A program made the translations under genes and the position numbers. Below are positions 53,701 to 61,774 of a stretch of DNA of 64,000 bases, in pieces; within the stretch, counting starts at the first letter, position 1; the number at the start of each line of letters is the position of its first letter. The notes under the pieces are model-generated. The model did not search any database. It was not told the DNA's origin and was given only the letters and a program-made list of their open reading frames with translations. The DNA is taken from assembly GCA_000702025.1 (NCBI GenBank), contig KL370852.1:169542-233541 (forward strand). The letters are read 5' to 3'. This DNA is from Blautia schinkii DSM 10518. Lineage in GTDB: Bacteria > Bacillota > Clostridia > Lachnospirales > Lachnospiraceae.

Positions 53701-53778
53701 TGACATATCTCTTGCTATACCCTTTGTATTTATATTTTAGCAAAAGATTCTTACAACCTCTTGACACACAGAAAAAAA

Positions 53779-53812
53779 GTTCTTACAAAATTGTCATAAC
53801 TTTTGTAAGAAC
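53779..53812 (-). terminator. Terminator-like hairpin after the histidine kinase gene
   Basis: GTTCTTACAAAA (53779-53790) and TTTTGTAAGAAC (53801-53812) form a perfect 12-bp inverted repeat with a 10-base loop, followed on the minus strand by TTTTTTT. The stem is AT-rich. The half-site TTCTTACAA recurs at about 53748, so the repeat could also be a response-regulator binding site for the transporter promoter. Confidence 0.6.
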
Positions 53813-53817
53813 CTTGT

Positions 53818-54810
53818 TTATCCTTTGGGATTCAGCAAATATATCTGAAAACAGCTTCCCGCTCCCACCTCGGAGGACACGGTAATGTAGCCCTTTTCCT
53901 GGTTTAAGATAAGCTGGGCCAGATACAGTCCCAGTCCGCTTCCTTCCTGCTGCTGTACCTGTTTTCCTCTATAAAAACGCTTAAAAATTTCATTACATTC
54001 TTCCGGCTCCAGCCCGATTCCCTGATCCCGAATCTCAATACGGCTGTAGATTTCCATGGGGACCAGATTTATCGTAATCACTGAGCCTTCCGGCGAATAT
54101 TTCACCGCATTTTCCAGAATGTTTTCGATAGCCTCCTCTGTCCACTTGGGATTGTGGTACAGTTTAAGGTCGGAAAAATTTTCTGTAATAATTTGAATTC
54201 CCTTCTTATCCGCCTGGGCAAACACAGCTCCCACTGCCTGTGCCACGGTTTTCTTAATTCCCTCGTACTGTGCAGTAAAGGAAATCATGCCTTGCTCCAG
54301 CTTAGATGCCTTTAATAAGGTTTTCATAAGCCACTGCATCTTCTCCACCTGCTGCTGTGTCTCCCCGGCAAATCTTCTTCGTTCCGGGGCGCTTAAATTC
54401 TCCTCTGAGAGGAGCTCCGTGTACATGCGGATATTTGCAAGAGGCGTTTTTAACTGGTGAGACAAATCAGAGAGAAGCGCTGTCACTTGATCACGCTCCT
54501 GAAATGCACGCGTCTGGTCCCGGGCCACCTGGTTGAGGATTTTCTCCATTTTGCCCTCCAGCTTTGATTCCCGCGTCTCCTTCAAACTTTTCCATCGGCC
54601 CCTGTCCCTTTTCTCAAAAGCAGACAAAAGCTCATCCAAATGATGCAAGGATTTTCTGTAATAAACCACGAGCACACAGGATATCAGAATCCCCACAACT
54701 GCGGCTGCCCCAAGCAAATAAATCAGCCATTCATTTACATGCAGCCACTTATCCGCACATAGCCACTTATCCGCATACAGCCACCCATTCACATGCAGCC
54801 ACTCATTCAT
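53818..54810 (-). CDS. Membrane histidine kinase with N-terminal hexapeptide repeats
   Basis: The ATG at 54810 lies 6 bp after GGGAGG and overlaps the response-regulator stop by 8 bp. The 330-residue product begins with five tandem hexapeptides of consensus (N/D)(E/K/G)WL(H/Y/C)(V/A), encoded by 18-bp repeats. One transmembrane helix follows (about residues 31-52), then a coiled region, the H-box LSDLSHQLKTPLANIRMY (His near 128) and HATPase_c with N box ENAVKYSPEGS, G1 RDQGIGLEPEE and G2 GSGLGLYLAQ. There is no large sensor domain, as in kinases that sense through their ABC permease. It is probably the partner of the RR encoded upstream and the FtsX transporter downstream. Confidence 0.9.
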   Translation of the reverse strand: MNEWLHVNGWLYADKWLCADKWLHVNEWLIYLLGAAAVVGILISCVLVVYYRKSLHHLDELLSAFEKRDRGRWKSLKETRESKLEGKMEKILNQVARDQTRAFQERDQVTALLSDLSHQLKTPLANIRMYTELLSEENLSAPERRRFAGETQQQVEKMQWLMKTLLKASKLEQGMISFTAQYEGIKKTVAQAVGAVFAQADKKGIQIITENFSDLKLYHNPKWTEEAIENILENAVKYSPEGSVITINLVPMEIYSRIEIRDQGIGLEPEECNEIFKRFYRGKQVQQQEGSGLGLYLAQLILNQEKGYITVSSEVGAGSCFQIYLLNPKG

Positions 54811-54813
54811 GTG
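54724..54813. repeat. Five tandem 18-bp repeats encoding the kinase N-terminus
   Basis: Units begin at 54724, 54742, 54760, 54778 and 54796; consensus CAGCCACTCATTCACATG on the plus strand. In the minus frame each unit adds one WLxxxx hexapeptide. The last unit extends 3 bp beyond the start codon, so expansion began at the translation start itself. Confidence 0.92.
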
Positions 54814-55483
54814 CATCCTCCCACAGGTACCCCATCCCATGTACAGTTTTGATACGGCGCGGTCTGGAAGGGTCATCCTCGATTTTCAGCCGCAGACGAC
54901 GGATATTCACCGGAAGCGTATTCTCCTCCACGAAATTTCCGCCTGCGTCCCATACCTTTTCCAGAATCTGCTCCTTCAAAAGCACCTGGTTCCTGTTCTC
55001 TAACAAGTATTTCAAAAGCCTGAATTCCGTCAGACTTAAATCCAACTCCGCCTCTCCCTTAAAGGCCTTCATCTTTCCCTCCTCCAAACGAATATTACCC
55101 GAGCAAAGCTGCCGCTCTCCCGCACGCTCCCTCCTTCGGAGAAGAGCCGAGAGCCGGGCCTTCAATACAGCAAGAGAAAAGGGCTTGGCAATATAATCAT
55201 CTGCCCCGCACTCCAGGCACATGACCTCGTCCATCTCCATATCCCTGGCTGTCACCATCAGAATCGGAACCCCGGAAAGCTCTCGGAATTCCCTGCAAAG
55301 CGCAAGCCCATCCCCGTCCGGCAGATTCCAGTCCAGCAGCACCGCATCCGGCACTTCCTCACCAAAAGCCTTCCGGCTATCCTCACATCCGCGAAAGCGC
55401 CGCACCTCATATCCTTCCCGTTCAAGGGCGAATGCCATACCGGAGGAAAGGCCTTCATCGTCCTCTATGATAAAAATTTTCAT
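54803..55483 (-). CDS. OmpR-family response regulator
   Basis: The ATG at 55483 (MKIFIIEDDEG) follows AGAGGA by 9 bp; earlier in-frame starts lack a site. The 226-residue protein has a receiver domain (acidic triad IIEDDEG; phospho-acceptor in LLDWNLPDGDGL near residue 51; Thr in MVTARDME; Lys in IAKPFSLAVL) and a winged-helix DNA-binding domain (ELDLSLTEFRLLKYLLENRNQVLLKEQIL, NTLPVNIRRLRLKIEDD, TVHGMGYLW). It is the first gene of the RR-kinase pair that precedes the FtsX transporter, and its likely targets are in the transporter leader. Confidence 0.92.
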   Translation of the reverse strand: MKIFIIEDDEGLSSGMAFALEREGYEVRRFRGCEDSRKAFGEEVPDAVLLDWNLPDGDGLALCREFRELSGVPILMVTARDMEMDEVMCLECGADDYIAKPFSLAVLKARLSALLRRRERAGERQLCSGNIRLEEGKMKAFKGEAELDLSLTEFRLLKYLLENRNQVLLKEQILEKVWDAGGNFVEENTLPVNIRRLRLKIEDDPSRPRRIKTVHGMGYLWEDAHE

Positions 55484-55588
55484 TTTTTGTTGTCCTCTTG
55501 TACTTTTTTCTCGTTTTTCCAGCTGAAGTGAAAAGTTTATTTCCACTTCAGCTTCTCATTTTTCCTTGACAAATCTAACTGAAACTGC

Positions 55589-55617
55589 TTGAAACCTATC
55601 ATACATTACGTTATAAT
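55589..55617 (+). promoter_or_regulatory. Promoter of a small plus-strand RNA
   Basis: TTGAAA (55589-55594) and TATAAT (55612-55617) are spaced by exactly 17 bp and point to a start near 55624. Confidence 0.7.
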
Positions 55618-55623
55618 GAATAT

Positions 55624-55730
55624 ACAAAAGAAAGCACCCACTCCAAAAGTGGATGCTCCCAAGATGGCTACTTACCTCTCAATGAGAGGCGCCTCTCCTG
55701 TTGGCCGACAGGGGAGGCATTATTTTTTTC
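55624..55730 (+). ncRNA. Probable small structured RNA, antitoxin-RNA-like
   Basis: Between the promoter at 55589-55617 and a T-run at 55723-55729, three hairpins can form: CCACT/AGTGG (about 55639-55653), CTCTC/GAGAG (55677-55689) and the strong GCCTC-CCTGT/ACAGG-GAGGC stem (55690-55718), which with the T-run is an intrinsic terminator. The RNA would be about 105 nt. It overlaps the 3' end of a small basic-hydrophobic ORF on the opposite strand, the geometry of a TxpA/RatA-type toxin-antitoxin pair. The identity is inferred from layout and from recalled similar hairpins in Firmicutes. Confidence 0.55.
55674..55718 (+). repeat. 45-bp direct repeat, copy 1 (upstream of the ATPase gene)
   Basis: This copy, which includes the terminator stem of the small RNA, matches 57286-57330 at 42 of 45 bases in the same orientation. 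The DUF4143 ATPase gene and its promoter lie between the two copies. Confidence 0.9.
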
Positions 55731-55821
55731 TCTTGCGTTTTCTCTTATCGAGAAAGGCAAGCAACGCGATGAGCAAGCTGCCACTCCTGTGATGAGTGCT
55801 ATCCTGATAACAGTCTAGCAT
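55720..55821 (-). CDS. Possible small toxin-like peptide (33 residues)
   Basis: An ATG at 55821 opens a 33-codon frame: a polar start (MLDCYQDSTHHRSG), a short hydrophobic core (SLLIALLAFL) and a strongly basic tail (DKRKRKRKK), then TAA. AGGAG lies inside the frame 7 bp before an in-frame TTG, so the translated form may be only the 18-residue C-terminal part. The hydrophobic-then-basic pattern and the antisense RNA at its 3' end recall type I toxins, but the hydrophobic helix is short and the gene may be decayed. Confidence 0.35.
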   Translation of the reverse strand: MLDCYQDSTHHRSGSLLIALLAFLDKRKRKRKK

Positions 55822-55855
55822 ACTCAGACTGGGATTACAATAAAATTGAAATTTC

Positions 55856-55884
55856 TTGACGGGCGCATAGATATTGGCTATACT
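55856..55884 (+). promoter_or_regulatory. Predicted promoter of the DUF4143 ATPase gene
   Basis: TTGACG (55856-55861) and TATACT (55879-55884) are 17 bp apart, about 115 bp upstream of the ATPase start. Confidence 0.6.
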
Positions 55885-56004
55885 AAAATTACATTTTAGA
55901 TTAGACGAATATTCTGTGCAGCCTTGTATATACTGACTAAAACAGTGAATACTAATCCTATGTTAGTTGCTTAGTATCCACTGCACCAGGAAAGGAAGGA
56001 TAAC

Positions 56005-57279
56005 ATGACCTATATTAAAAGAGCGGCCGAAGGAACGATTCTGCGGATTTCAAAAATGTTCCCGGTACTTTTAGTAACTGGGCCGAGACAGGTTGGAAAA
56101 ACCACTTTGCTCCAAAAACTGGCTGAGAATGAAAAAGAGTCGGGTATAGAGCGTAAATATGTAACCTTGGATGATCCTGATGTAAGATACCTTGCCAAAA
56201 ACGACCCGGCTTTGTTTCTGCAAAGATATTCTCCGCCAGTGCTCATTGATGAAATTCAATACGCAACCGAGCTGCTTCCGTATATCAAGATGAGTGTGGA
56301 CCGTTCCAAAAGAAAAGGCGATTTCTGGCTTACCGGTTCTCAGGTTTTCCGGTTGATGAATAATGTTAGCGAAAGCCTTGCCGGACGTGTGGGAATTGTG
56401 AATCTACTGGGCTTGTCTGATGCAGAGATTTATCGGACACCAAGCGAACCATATTTTACGGAGAGCAGCCACTTAATGCAGCGTTTATCCGTTACTAAGC
56501 CGCGGGGATTAAATGAAATTTATCAGAGGATATTCAAAGGTTCTATGCCTGAGCTTTACGCAGATGAATCTGTGGATTGGGAAACGTATTATCGTTCTTA
56601 TGTAGATACGTATTTACAGAGGGATATCCGGGATTTGACACAGGTTGCGGATGCAATGCAATTTTATAATTTTATGACAATCGTTGCCGCCCACACTTCT
56701 AAACCGGTTGTATATGAGGAACTGGCCGGCACAGCGGGCATATCGGCGCCGACGGCAAAAAAATGGTTGTCAATTTTAGTATCGTCTCACATTATTGCGC
56801 TCATACAGCCTTATCACAACAACGCCTTGAAACGTGTGGTAAAAATGCCCTTGCTTCATTTTTTAGATACTGGTCTGGCAGCTTACCTCATGAGATGGGG
56901 CAATCCCGAGGCACTGGAACGCGGCGCAATGTCCGGCGCTATTTTCGAAAGCTATGTGTTCTCGGAAATTTATAAAAGCTACTTGAATGCCGGAAAAGAA
57001 CCGCCGATTTTTTATTATAGAGATAAGGACCAGAAAGAAATAGACCTGTTGCTTTATCAAAATGGGGTATTGTCCCCAATCGAGATTAAAAAAGCTGCTT
57101 CACCCGGAAAAACAGCCGTCAAGAACTTCCGTGTACTGGAGACGCTCAGCAAACCGGAAGCTTTCGGCGGACTGGACTCACTAAAGGTGGAAATCGGAAC
57201 AGGCAGTGTGATTTGTATGGCAAATGATTTGCTTCCCGTTGATGAAAAAAACTGGTATGTGCCGGTTTGGTTGATTTAA
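56005..57279 (+). CDS. AAA_14/DUF4143-family ATPase
   Basis: The 424-residue protein has an N-terminal P-loop ATPase domain (Walker A GPRQVGKTTLL, near residues 26-36; Walker B PPVLIDEIQY, near 77-86; sensor 1 FWLTGSQVF near 109) and a C-terminal DUF4143 domain with a PD-(D/E)XK-like fold (FESYVFSEIYKS near 320; KEIDLLLYQNG and IEIKKA near 345-368, Asp...Glu-x-Lys). Functions of this family are largely unknown; it is widespread and patchy, as expected for mobile or conflict-linked genes. The gene, with its own promoter, lies between two 45-bp direct repeats and converges on jetC, ending 64 bp from it. Confidence 0.85.
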   Translation: MTYIKRAAEGTILRISKMFPVLLVTGPRQVGKTTLLQKLAENEKESGIERKYVTLDDPDVRYLAKNDPALFLQRYSPPVLIDEIQYATELLPYIKMSVDRSKRKGDFWLTGSQVFRLMNNVSESLAGRVGIVNLLGLSDAEIYRTPSEPYFTESSHLMQRLSVTKPRGLNEIYQRIFKGSMPELYADESVDWETYYRSYVDTYLQRDIRDLTQVADAMQFYNFMTIVAAHTSKPVVYEELAGTAGISAPTAKKWLSILVSSHIIALIQPYHNNALKRVVKMPLLHFLDTGLAAYLMRWGNPEALERGAMSGAIFESYVFSEIYKSYLNAGKEPPIFYYRDKDQKEIDLLLYQNGVLSPIEIKKAASPGKTAVKNFRVLETLSKPEAFGGLDSLKVEIGTGSVICMANDLLPVDEKNWYVPVWLI

Positions 57280-57285
57280 AATTTC

Positions 57286-57330
57286 ACCTTTCAATGAGAG
57301 ATGCCTCTCCTGTTGGCCGACAGGGGAGGC
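57286..57330 (+). repeat. 45-bp direct repeat, copy 2 (downstream of the ATPase gene)
   Basis: Matches 55674-55718 at 42 of 45 bases. It retains the GCCTC-CCTGT/ACAGG-GAGGC stem but is followed by TAATTCGG, not a T-run. It starts 7 bp after the ATPase stop codon and could act as a weak terminator for both convergent genes. Confidence 0.9.
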
Positions 57331-57343
57331 TAATTCGGGGTTA

Positions 57344-60300
57344 TCACAATCCTTCCATCCACTCCCACAAGTCTCCCTGCTCCTCTGTTTCATATAACCG
57401 CACATGCTCCAGCTTCTCATTCTCCACAAGCCCTGTACGGTCACTCTGGACAGGGCCGGCCTTCAGCACTTCCTTATCGCTGTACATACGCTTTCTCACA
57501 CTGAGCTGGTAAAACAGACTGAAGCGATTCGTAATAGAGCTTTGGTTCAAATCTGACAGGCAGATGAGCTGAATTCGGAAGGTATTGGCAATATCCATGA
57601 CCGCCTTAAGAAGATGCTCTGAGGACGTCCTGGCAAAAGGATTATCCATAATAAGAACCTTAGATTCCAGCATGGCATCTCCTGCTGATTTCCGTCTTGT
57701 GACCTCGCGGATATACGATATCAAGGTAGAAACCAGGGTGAAAAACACCACAAATTTCTCTCCGCCTGAGTTCTGCGCCATGGCATCCTCCCAGCGTTTA
57801 AGCCCGCTGTTCTTTTCGTTCAAATCAATTTTGTAGACATAAACCGGAATCTTATTGGTACCGATCACCTGGTTCAGAAGCTCTCTTCCTGATGTAAGTG
57901 TCCACAGCTTTTCCCGTATTTTCTTCTCCTTTTGGGAGTCCTCTTTTCTGTTCAGGTCTGTCATGATCTGGAGGCTGCGGGCGATATATTCATCCATGCG
58001 CTCCCGCACCTTGTTGTCTAATTCCTTAGGAATATCAAGCTTTAGCATCTGGACGGGCCGGCTCTTCTGGCTCAGACGGATTCTGGATTTCTGGACAATT
58101 GCTTTCATTTCTTCATAAATCCCGGTCCCATAGCTCACACATTGGTCCACAATCTGGTTTCTGGTACGGCTGATGGTGTCTAACTGGGTACAGTAATAAT
58201 CCAGAAGCTTTTCCAGATTCACACGCTTTGTTCTAAGCTCCTGCAGATAGAAATGTACCGTTTTAAACGAAAGGTCCGGGTCCTCCACAGGCAGCTTCAC
58301 CAGTGCCTCCAGAATATCCTCCACGCATTGATTCTTACCCTTAAACTCGCTTCGTACCTCCTGATAGCGTGTACTCCACAGCTTCTTCCGGCGCTCTGTT
58401 TCCTTCCTGGCCTGGCTGTACTGCGCCCGAAAATTCAGGAATTGCTTCTCCATATTTTCCTCAAGCTTCACCGTTATGCCGTCAGCGGAGGACTCCGGAA
58501 CCGCATCCCGTATTCTCTTTTGAAGGCTGTCACACTCCTCCTGCAGTCTGCGCAATGCCCGCTCCTGGTCTTTTAGCTTATCGGATTCAAACCTAATATT
58601 TTTGCGCCTGTGTTCATAATCCTGCCGGATTTCTGATGAATCAAGAGGCTCGTCAAGGCCCAGCTCTCGCAGATGTTTCCAGGCATATTCCCGGTCTGTC
58701 TCCACTTTGGCCCTGGCGATTCTGGCCTCGCTGTACTGCTGTTCTGTCCGGGTTTTCCTATCTTCCAGTTCCTTGATTTCGGCCTTTAATTCCCGGACAC
58801 GCTCAGGGCGGTATTCCAGATGCGCATAGGCCTCCGGGGGAACCTCAAGTTCTTCCTGCTGTTCTTTTTGGCGCGTCAATTCCCTTCCCGCATCTCCTAT
58901 TTCCCTCTGCAGAGCAGCCTGGTTTTTTTGCCGTTCCTCAGTAAGCAGCAGGTATTCCTGTTCTAATTCCTGGAAGCTCTCCTCCAGGATTTCCGCCTCC
59001 TCGGCCTGGGCATATTTGTCCCGGATTCCCTGTGCCTCACGGCAGGAGCTCTCATTTTGAACACGCTGCTCACGGAGATTATTTTCATTTTTCTGGCTGT
59101 TTTCCAATTGATTTTCGCACTCTTCTATTCTCTTTTCCAGAGCCTTCAGCTCCTTCATTGTGTCTGAATACTCTTGGAAATCTTTCTGATACTGCGCATC
59201 AGCCTCCAGAAACTGCCGGAAACAGTCAAGCTTCTCCCCAGCCTCCTTCTGAAATTTCTGAAGCTCCGGCAATAATTCTCCGAGACGCTCCAGCTCTTTT
59301 TTCAGGTTATCCGCCTCTGTGTTCAGTCTTTTCTGCTCTTGCTGCCCTTGGGCAGTCTGCTCTTCCAGATGCTCCACCTGCTCCCGGAGACTGACCTCCG
59401 TTCCCTCCTCATAGGAAAAATTCTCCAGCATGAATTTTGCCTGATAGAGCTGCGTTTCCTCTTCCTCTCTCTGCCTGATCAGCTTTTCCAATTCCTCTTT
59501 CTGCGCTTCCAGTCTCTTAAGATAATCCTCTCTCTGCGCATCTGAAAAGATTTTTTCTTCGTAGGCAGCGATGAATTCGCCCTGCTCTCCAAGCCGTACG
59601 CGCTGATGCTCCTGCACAAATTCCGCTCCGAGCTGCTCATAAGTGAACACTGGAATGATCTGCCGCAGATAACAGTCCCCGAAAGAAATTGTGTCCAGCT
59701 TCCCAAAATCCCTTTTCTCCAGAATAAGTCCAAAAGGCAGGATAGGATTCCTGCGGAGCTGCTGATTCCTGTTTTCCTCCGGCAGATTTTGAAGATATGC
59801 CTCGCCGGTCTGATAAGAAATATCCCTTTCCTCAACCGCTTTGATGACTGTCTCAGGAAGATATACACAATGATTTTGAATTCCTGAAATCATGTCTTCA
59901 AGCTGTTTTTCTTCACTCTTCACCTGGTAGCCCCAGACTTTCTGCATCGCCATTTTCTCCTCAAAAATTGTATGAAGAGTCTCTTTTTGATACAGCAGTT
60001 CCTTGTCCACACCGTATTTATCAAGCTCTGCCTCACATTGTGCCATAGTCTCCAAAAAGGTCTGTAATTCCCTTCTCGCATCCTCTAATTCCCGTTCCAG
60101 TCTGCTGCATATTCCAATCTGATTTTCCAGCTCCTGCGCAAGACTTTTCTGCCGTTCTTTTCCCTGACTAATCTCCGTTTCGCACTGACAAATCTGCCTC
60201 TCCGCCCGTGCAAAATCCTCCTCAAGCTGCCTTGCATACTTGTCTGTTTCCCGTTCGTCAAGCTGCTCCAGGATGTTTCTGGTAAGGGTAAATCCCAACC

Positions 60301-61771
60301 GACAGAAAACCCGCTCCTGCTCCTTTTCAAACTGCTGTACCCTGCCTCTTAGCATTCCTGACCTGGCCTGCAGATTGCCCAAACGCTTCCTGTCCCTGCT
60401 CTCATCCTCCTTCAAAGTGTCACGCAGGACAAGCAGCTTCTCTATTTCTTCCTTTAGAAGTTCTCCGGCTTTTACCAGGTCTGCATACCGTTTTTCACTG
60501 TGAAGCTTAAGCGAATATGCCAGATTCTTTAGTCTTTTTTTCCGGCTTTCATCACCCTCAGACTTCTCAAGCTCCTGCTTCAGCCCGGATATTTTCCCCT
60601 GCAGTCTGTGGATTTCTCCCAGGAGTCTGGCACCTTCCTGACAGTCTCTTTCTTTCCGGAGGTCACTCAAAAGCTTGGAAATTTCCTCCAAAGCCTTATG
60701 AAGCTCACTCTCCTTCTCCCCTGCCTCGCGCAGAGTTTCCAGCACCTCCAAGCACCTCTGGGATGCCTCTTCCTGGTCGATACGGCAGAGCTCGGCGAGC
60801 AGCTCCGTCTGTCTGCCTCCCAGTTCTTCCCTGTCTATTCCGGCATTCCTGCCCTGGACTCTAAGCGCACGATACATGGCGTTCATCTGGTTCTGGACAA
60901 CGCTTTTCTGGTCAAGAGCACTGCGCAGAGAGTCCAATTCTCCCTCAAGCCCCTTCTGCTCCTCCAGATAATTCTCTATCACCTTCTGCGCCTTGATATA
61001 TTCCTCGTTTTTAAGTGTATCCTCCACCAAGCCTGCCAGCAGGTCCTGGATAGAAGCGTTCTCACCCTGCCCGGCAAGCTGGGATTTTTCAATGTTTTTG
61101 ATGATCCATTCATTCAGAACACTGTCCGAGGTACTGCACTTCTCGAAAAGCTCCGTAATCCCGCCCTCGTCATTGTTCATGCGGGCAATAATGTTCCTCC
61201 ATTCCTCCTGGGAAATCCCGAATTGCCCCAGGAGCTTGCGGTATTCTCCCACATCCTCCCGGCCGAAATAGAACATTTCCCTGTGATTCGCCACCACCTT
61301 CTTCACGCTCTCCCTGGCTCGCTCAAAGGGCAGGAGAACCTGGCGTTCCCCCTCATTCCTCACAAAAGGCACGCACTGGATATCCAGCTCACAAGCGCTC
61401 TCATAATGGCTGGCGAAGGTGAAATAATTAATTCGGTTGCTCTCCTCCGTGTTCATGGAATTTCCCGGCGCAATGGCGATTCCTGTCAGCAGATAATCCT
61501 TTACCGTCGGATTGTCCAGCAGCCATTCGATCATCACATAAGCAGGCGCACTGTTCTTCCGGAAATAGTCAATCATCTTCCGCTTCTGGAGCTTCAGGTC
61601 TGGCAGGATTGGCTGCAGAAAAAGCTGGATCAACACTGTTTTTCCGCCTCCGTTAGCCAGATTCAGGAGCGCATTTTCCCCGTCATAAAACCGGAAGATT
61701 TCGTCCGGAATCTCCCTGGTGTCATTATTATAAGAAAAATTCATGATTCGGATTCTGTTGATTTTCGGCAT
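57344..61771 (-). CDS. jetC: Wadjet-type SMC-like ATPase JetC
   Basis: AGGGAG lies 8 bp before the ATG, 3 bp after the jetB stop. The 1475-residue protein has the SMC/MukB-like layout: N-terminal ATPase half (INRIRIMNFSYNN; Walker A LANGGGKTVLIQ near residues 38-48), long Glu/Lys/Gln/Leu coiled coils (about 250-620 and 740-1170) around a central hinge-like part, and a C-terminal ATPase half with ABC signature NSGGEKFVVFFTL (near 1350) and Walker B SKVLIMDNPFA (near 1390). The residue after Walker B Asp is Asn, not Glu. Wadjet complexes (JetABCD) extrude loops on and cleave circular plasmid DNA. The jetA-jetB-jetC order matches, but no jetD follows. Confidence 0.85.
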   Translation of the reverse strand: MPKINRIRIMNFSYNNDTREIPDEIFRFYDGENALLNLANGGGKTVLIQLFLQPILPDLKLQKRKMIDYFRKNSAPAYVMIEWLLDNPTVKDYLLTGIAIAPGNSMNTEESNRINYFTFASHYESACELDIQCVPFVRNEGERQVLLPFERARESVKKVVANHREMFYFGREDVGEYRKLLGQFGISQEEWRNIIARMNNDEGGITELFEKCSTSDSVLNEWIIKNIEKSQLAGQGENASIQDLLAGLVEDTLKNEEYIKAQKVIENYLEEQKGLEGELDSLRSALDQKSVVQNQMNAMYRALRVQGRNAGIDREELGGRQTELLAELCRIDQEEASQRCLEVLETLREAGEKESELHKALEEISKLLSDLRKERDCQEGARLLGEIHRLQGKISGLKQELEKSEGDESRKKRLKNLAYSLKLHSEKRYADLVKAGELLKEEIEKLLVLRDTLKEDESRDRKRLGNLQARSGMLRGRVQQFEKEQERVFCRLGFTLTRNILEQLDERETDKYARQLEEDFARAERQICQCETEISQGKERQKSLAQELENQIGICSRLERELEDARRELQTFLETMAQCEAELDKYGVDKELLYQKETLHTIFEEKMAMQKVWGYQVKSEEKQLEDMISGIQNHCVYLPETVIKAVEERDISYQTGEAYLQNLPEENRNQQLRRNPILPFGLILEKRDFGKLDTISFGDCYLRQIIPVFTYEQLGAEFVQEHQRVRLGEQGEFIAAYEEKIFSDAQREDYLKRLEAQKEELEKLIRQREEEETQLYQAKFMLENFSYEEGTEVSLREQVEHLEEQTAQGQQEQKRLNTEADNLKKELERLGELLPELQKFQKEAGEKLDCFRQFLEADAQYQKDFQEYSDTMKELKALEKRIEECENQLENSQKNENNLREQRVQNESSCREAQGIRDKYAQAEEAEILEESFQELEQEYLLLTEERQKNQAALQREIGDAGRELTRQKEQQEELEVPPEAYAHLEYRPERVRELKAEIKELEDRKTRTEQQYSEARIARAKVETDREYAWKHLRELGLDEPLDSSEIRQDYEHRRKNIRFESDKLKDQERALRRLQEECDSLQKRIRDAVPESSADGITVKLEENMEKQFLNFRAQYSQARKETERRKKLWSTRYQEVRSEFKGKNQCVEDILEALVKLPVEDPDLSFKTVHFYLQELRTKRVNLEKLLDYYCTQLDTISRTRNQIVDQCVSYGTGIYEEMKAIVQKSRIRLSQKSRPVQMLKLDIPKELDNKVRERMDEYIARSLQIMTDLNRKEDSQKEKKIREKLWTLTSGRELLNQVIGTNKIPVYVYKIDLNEKNSGLKRWEDAMAQNSGGEKFVVFFTLVSTLISYIREVTRRKSAGDAMLESKVLIMDNPFARTSSEHLLKAVMDIANTFRIQLICLSDLNQSSITNRFSLFYQLSVRKRMYSDKEVLKAGPVQSDRTGLVENEKLEHVRLYETEEQGDLWEWMEGL

Positions 61772-61774
61772 TTT

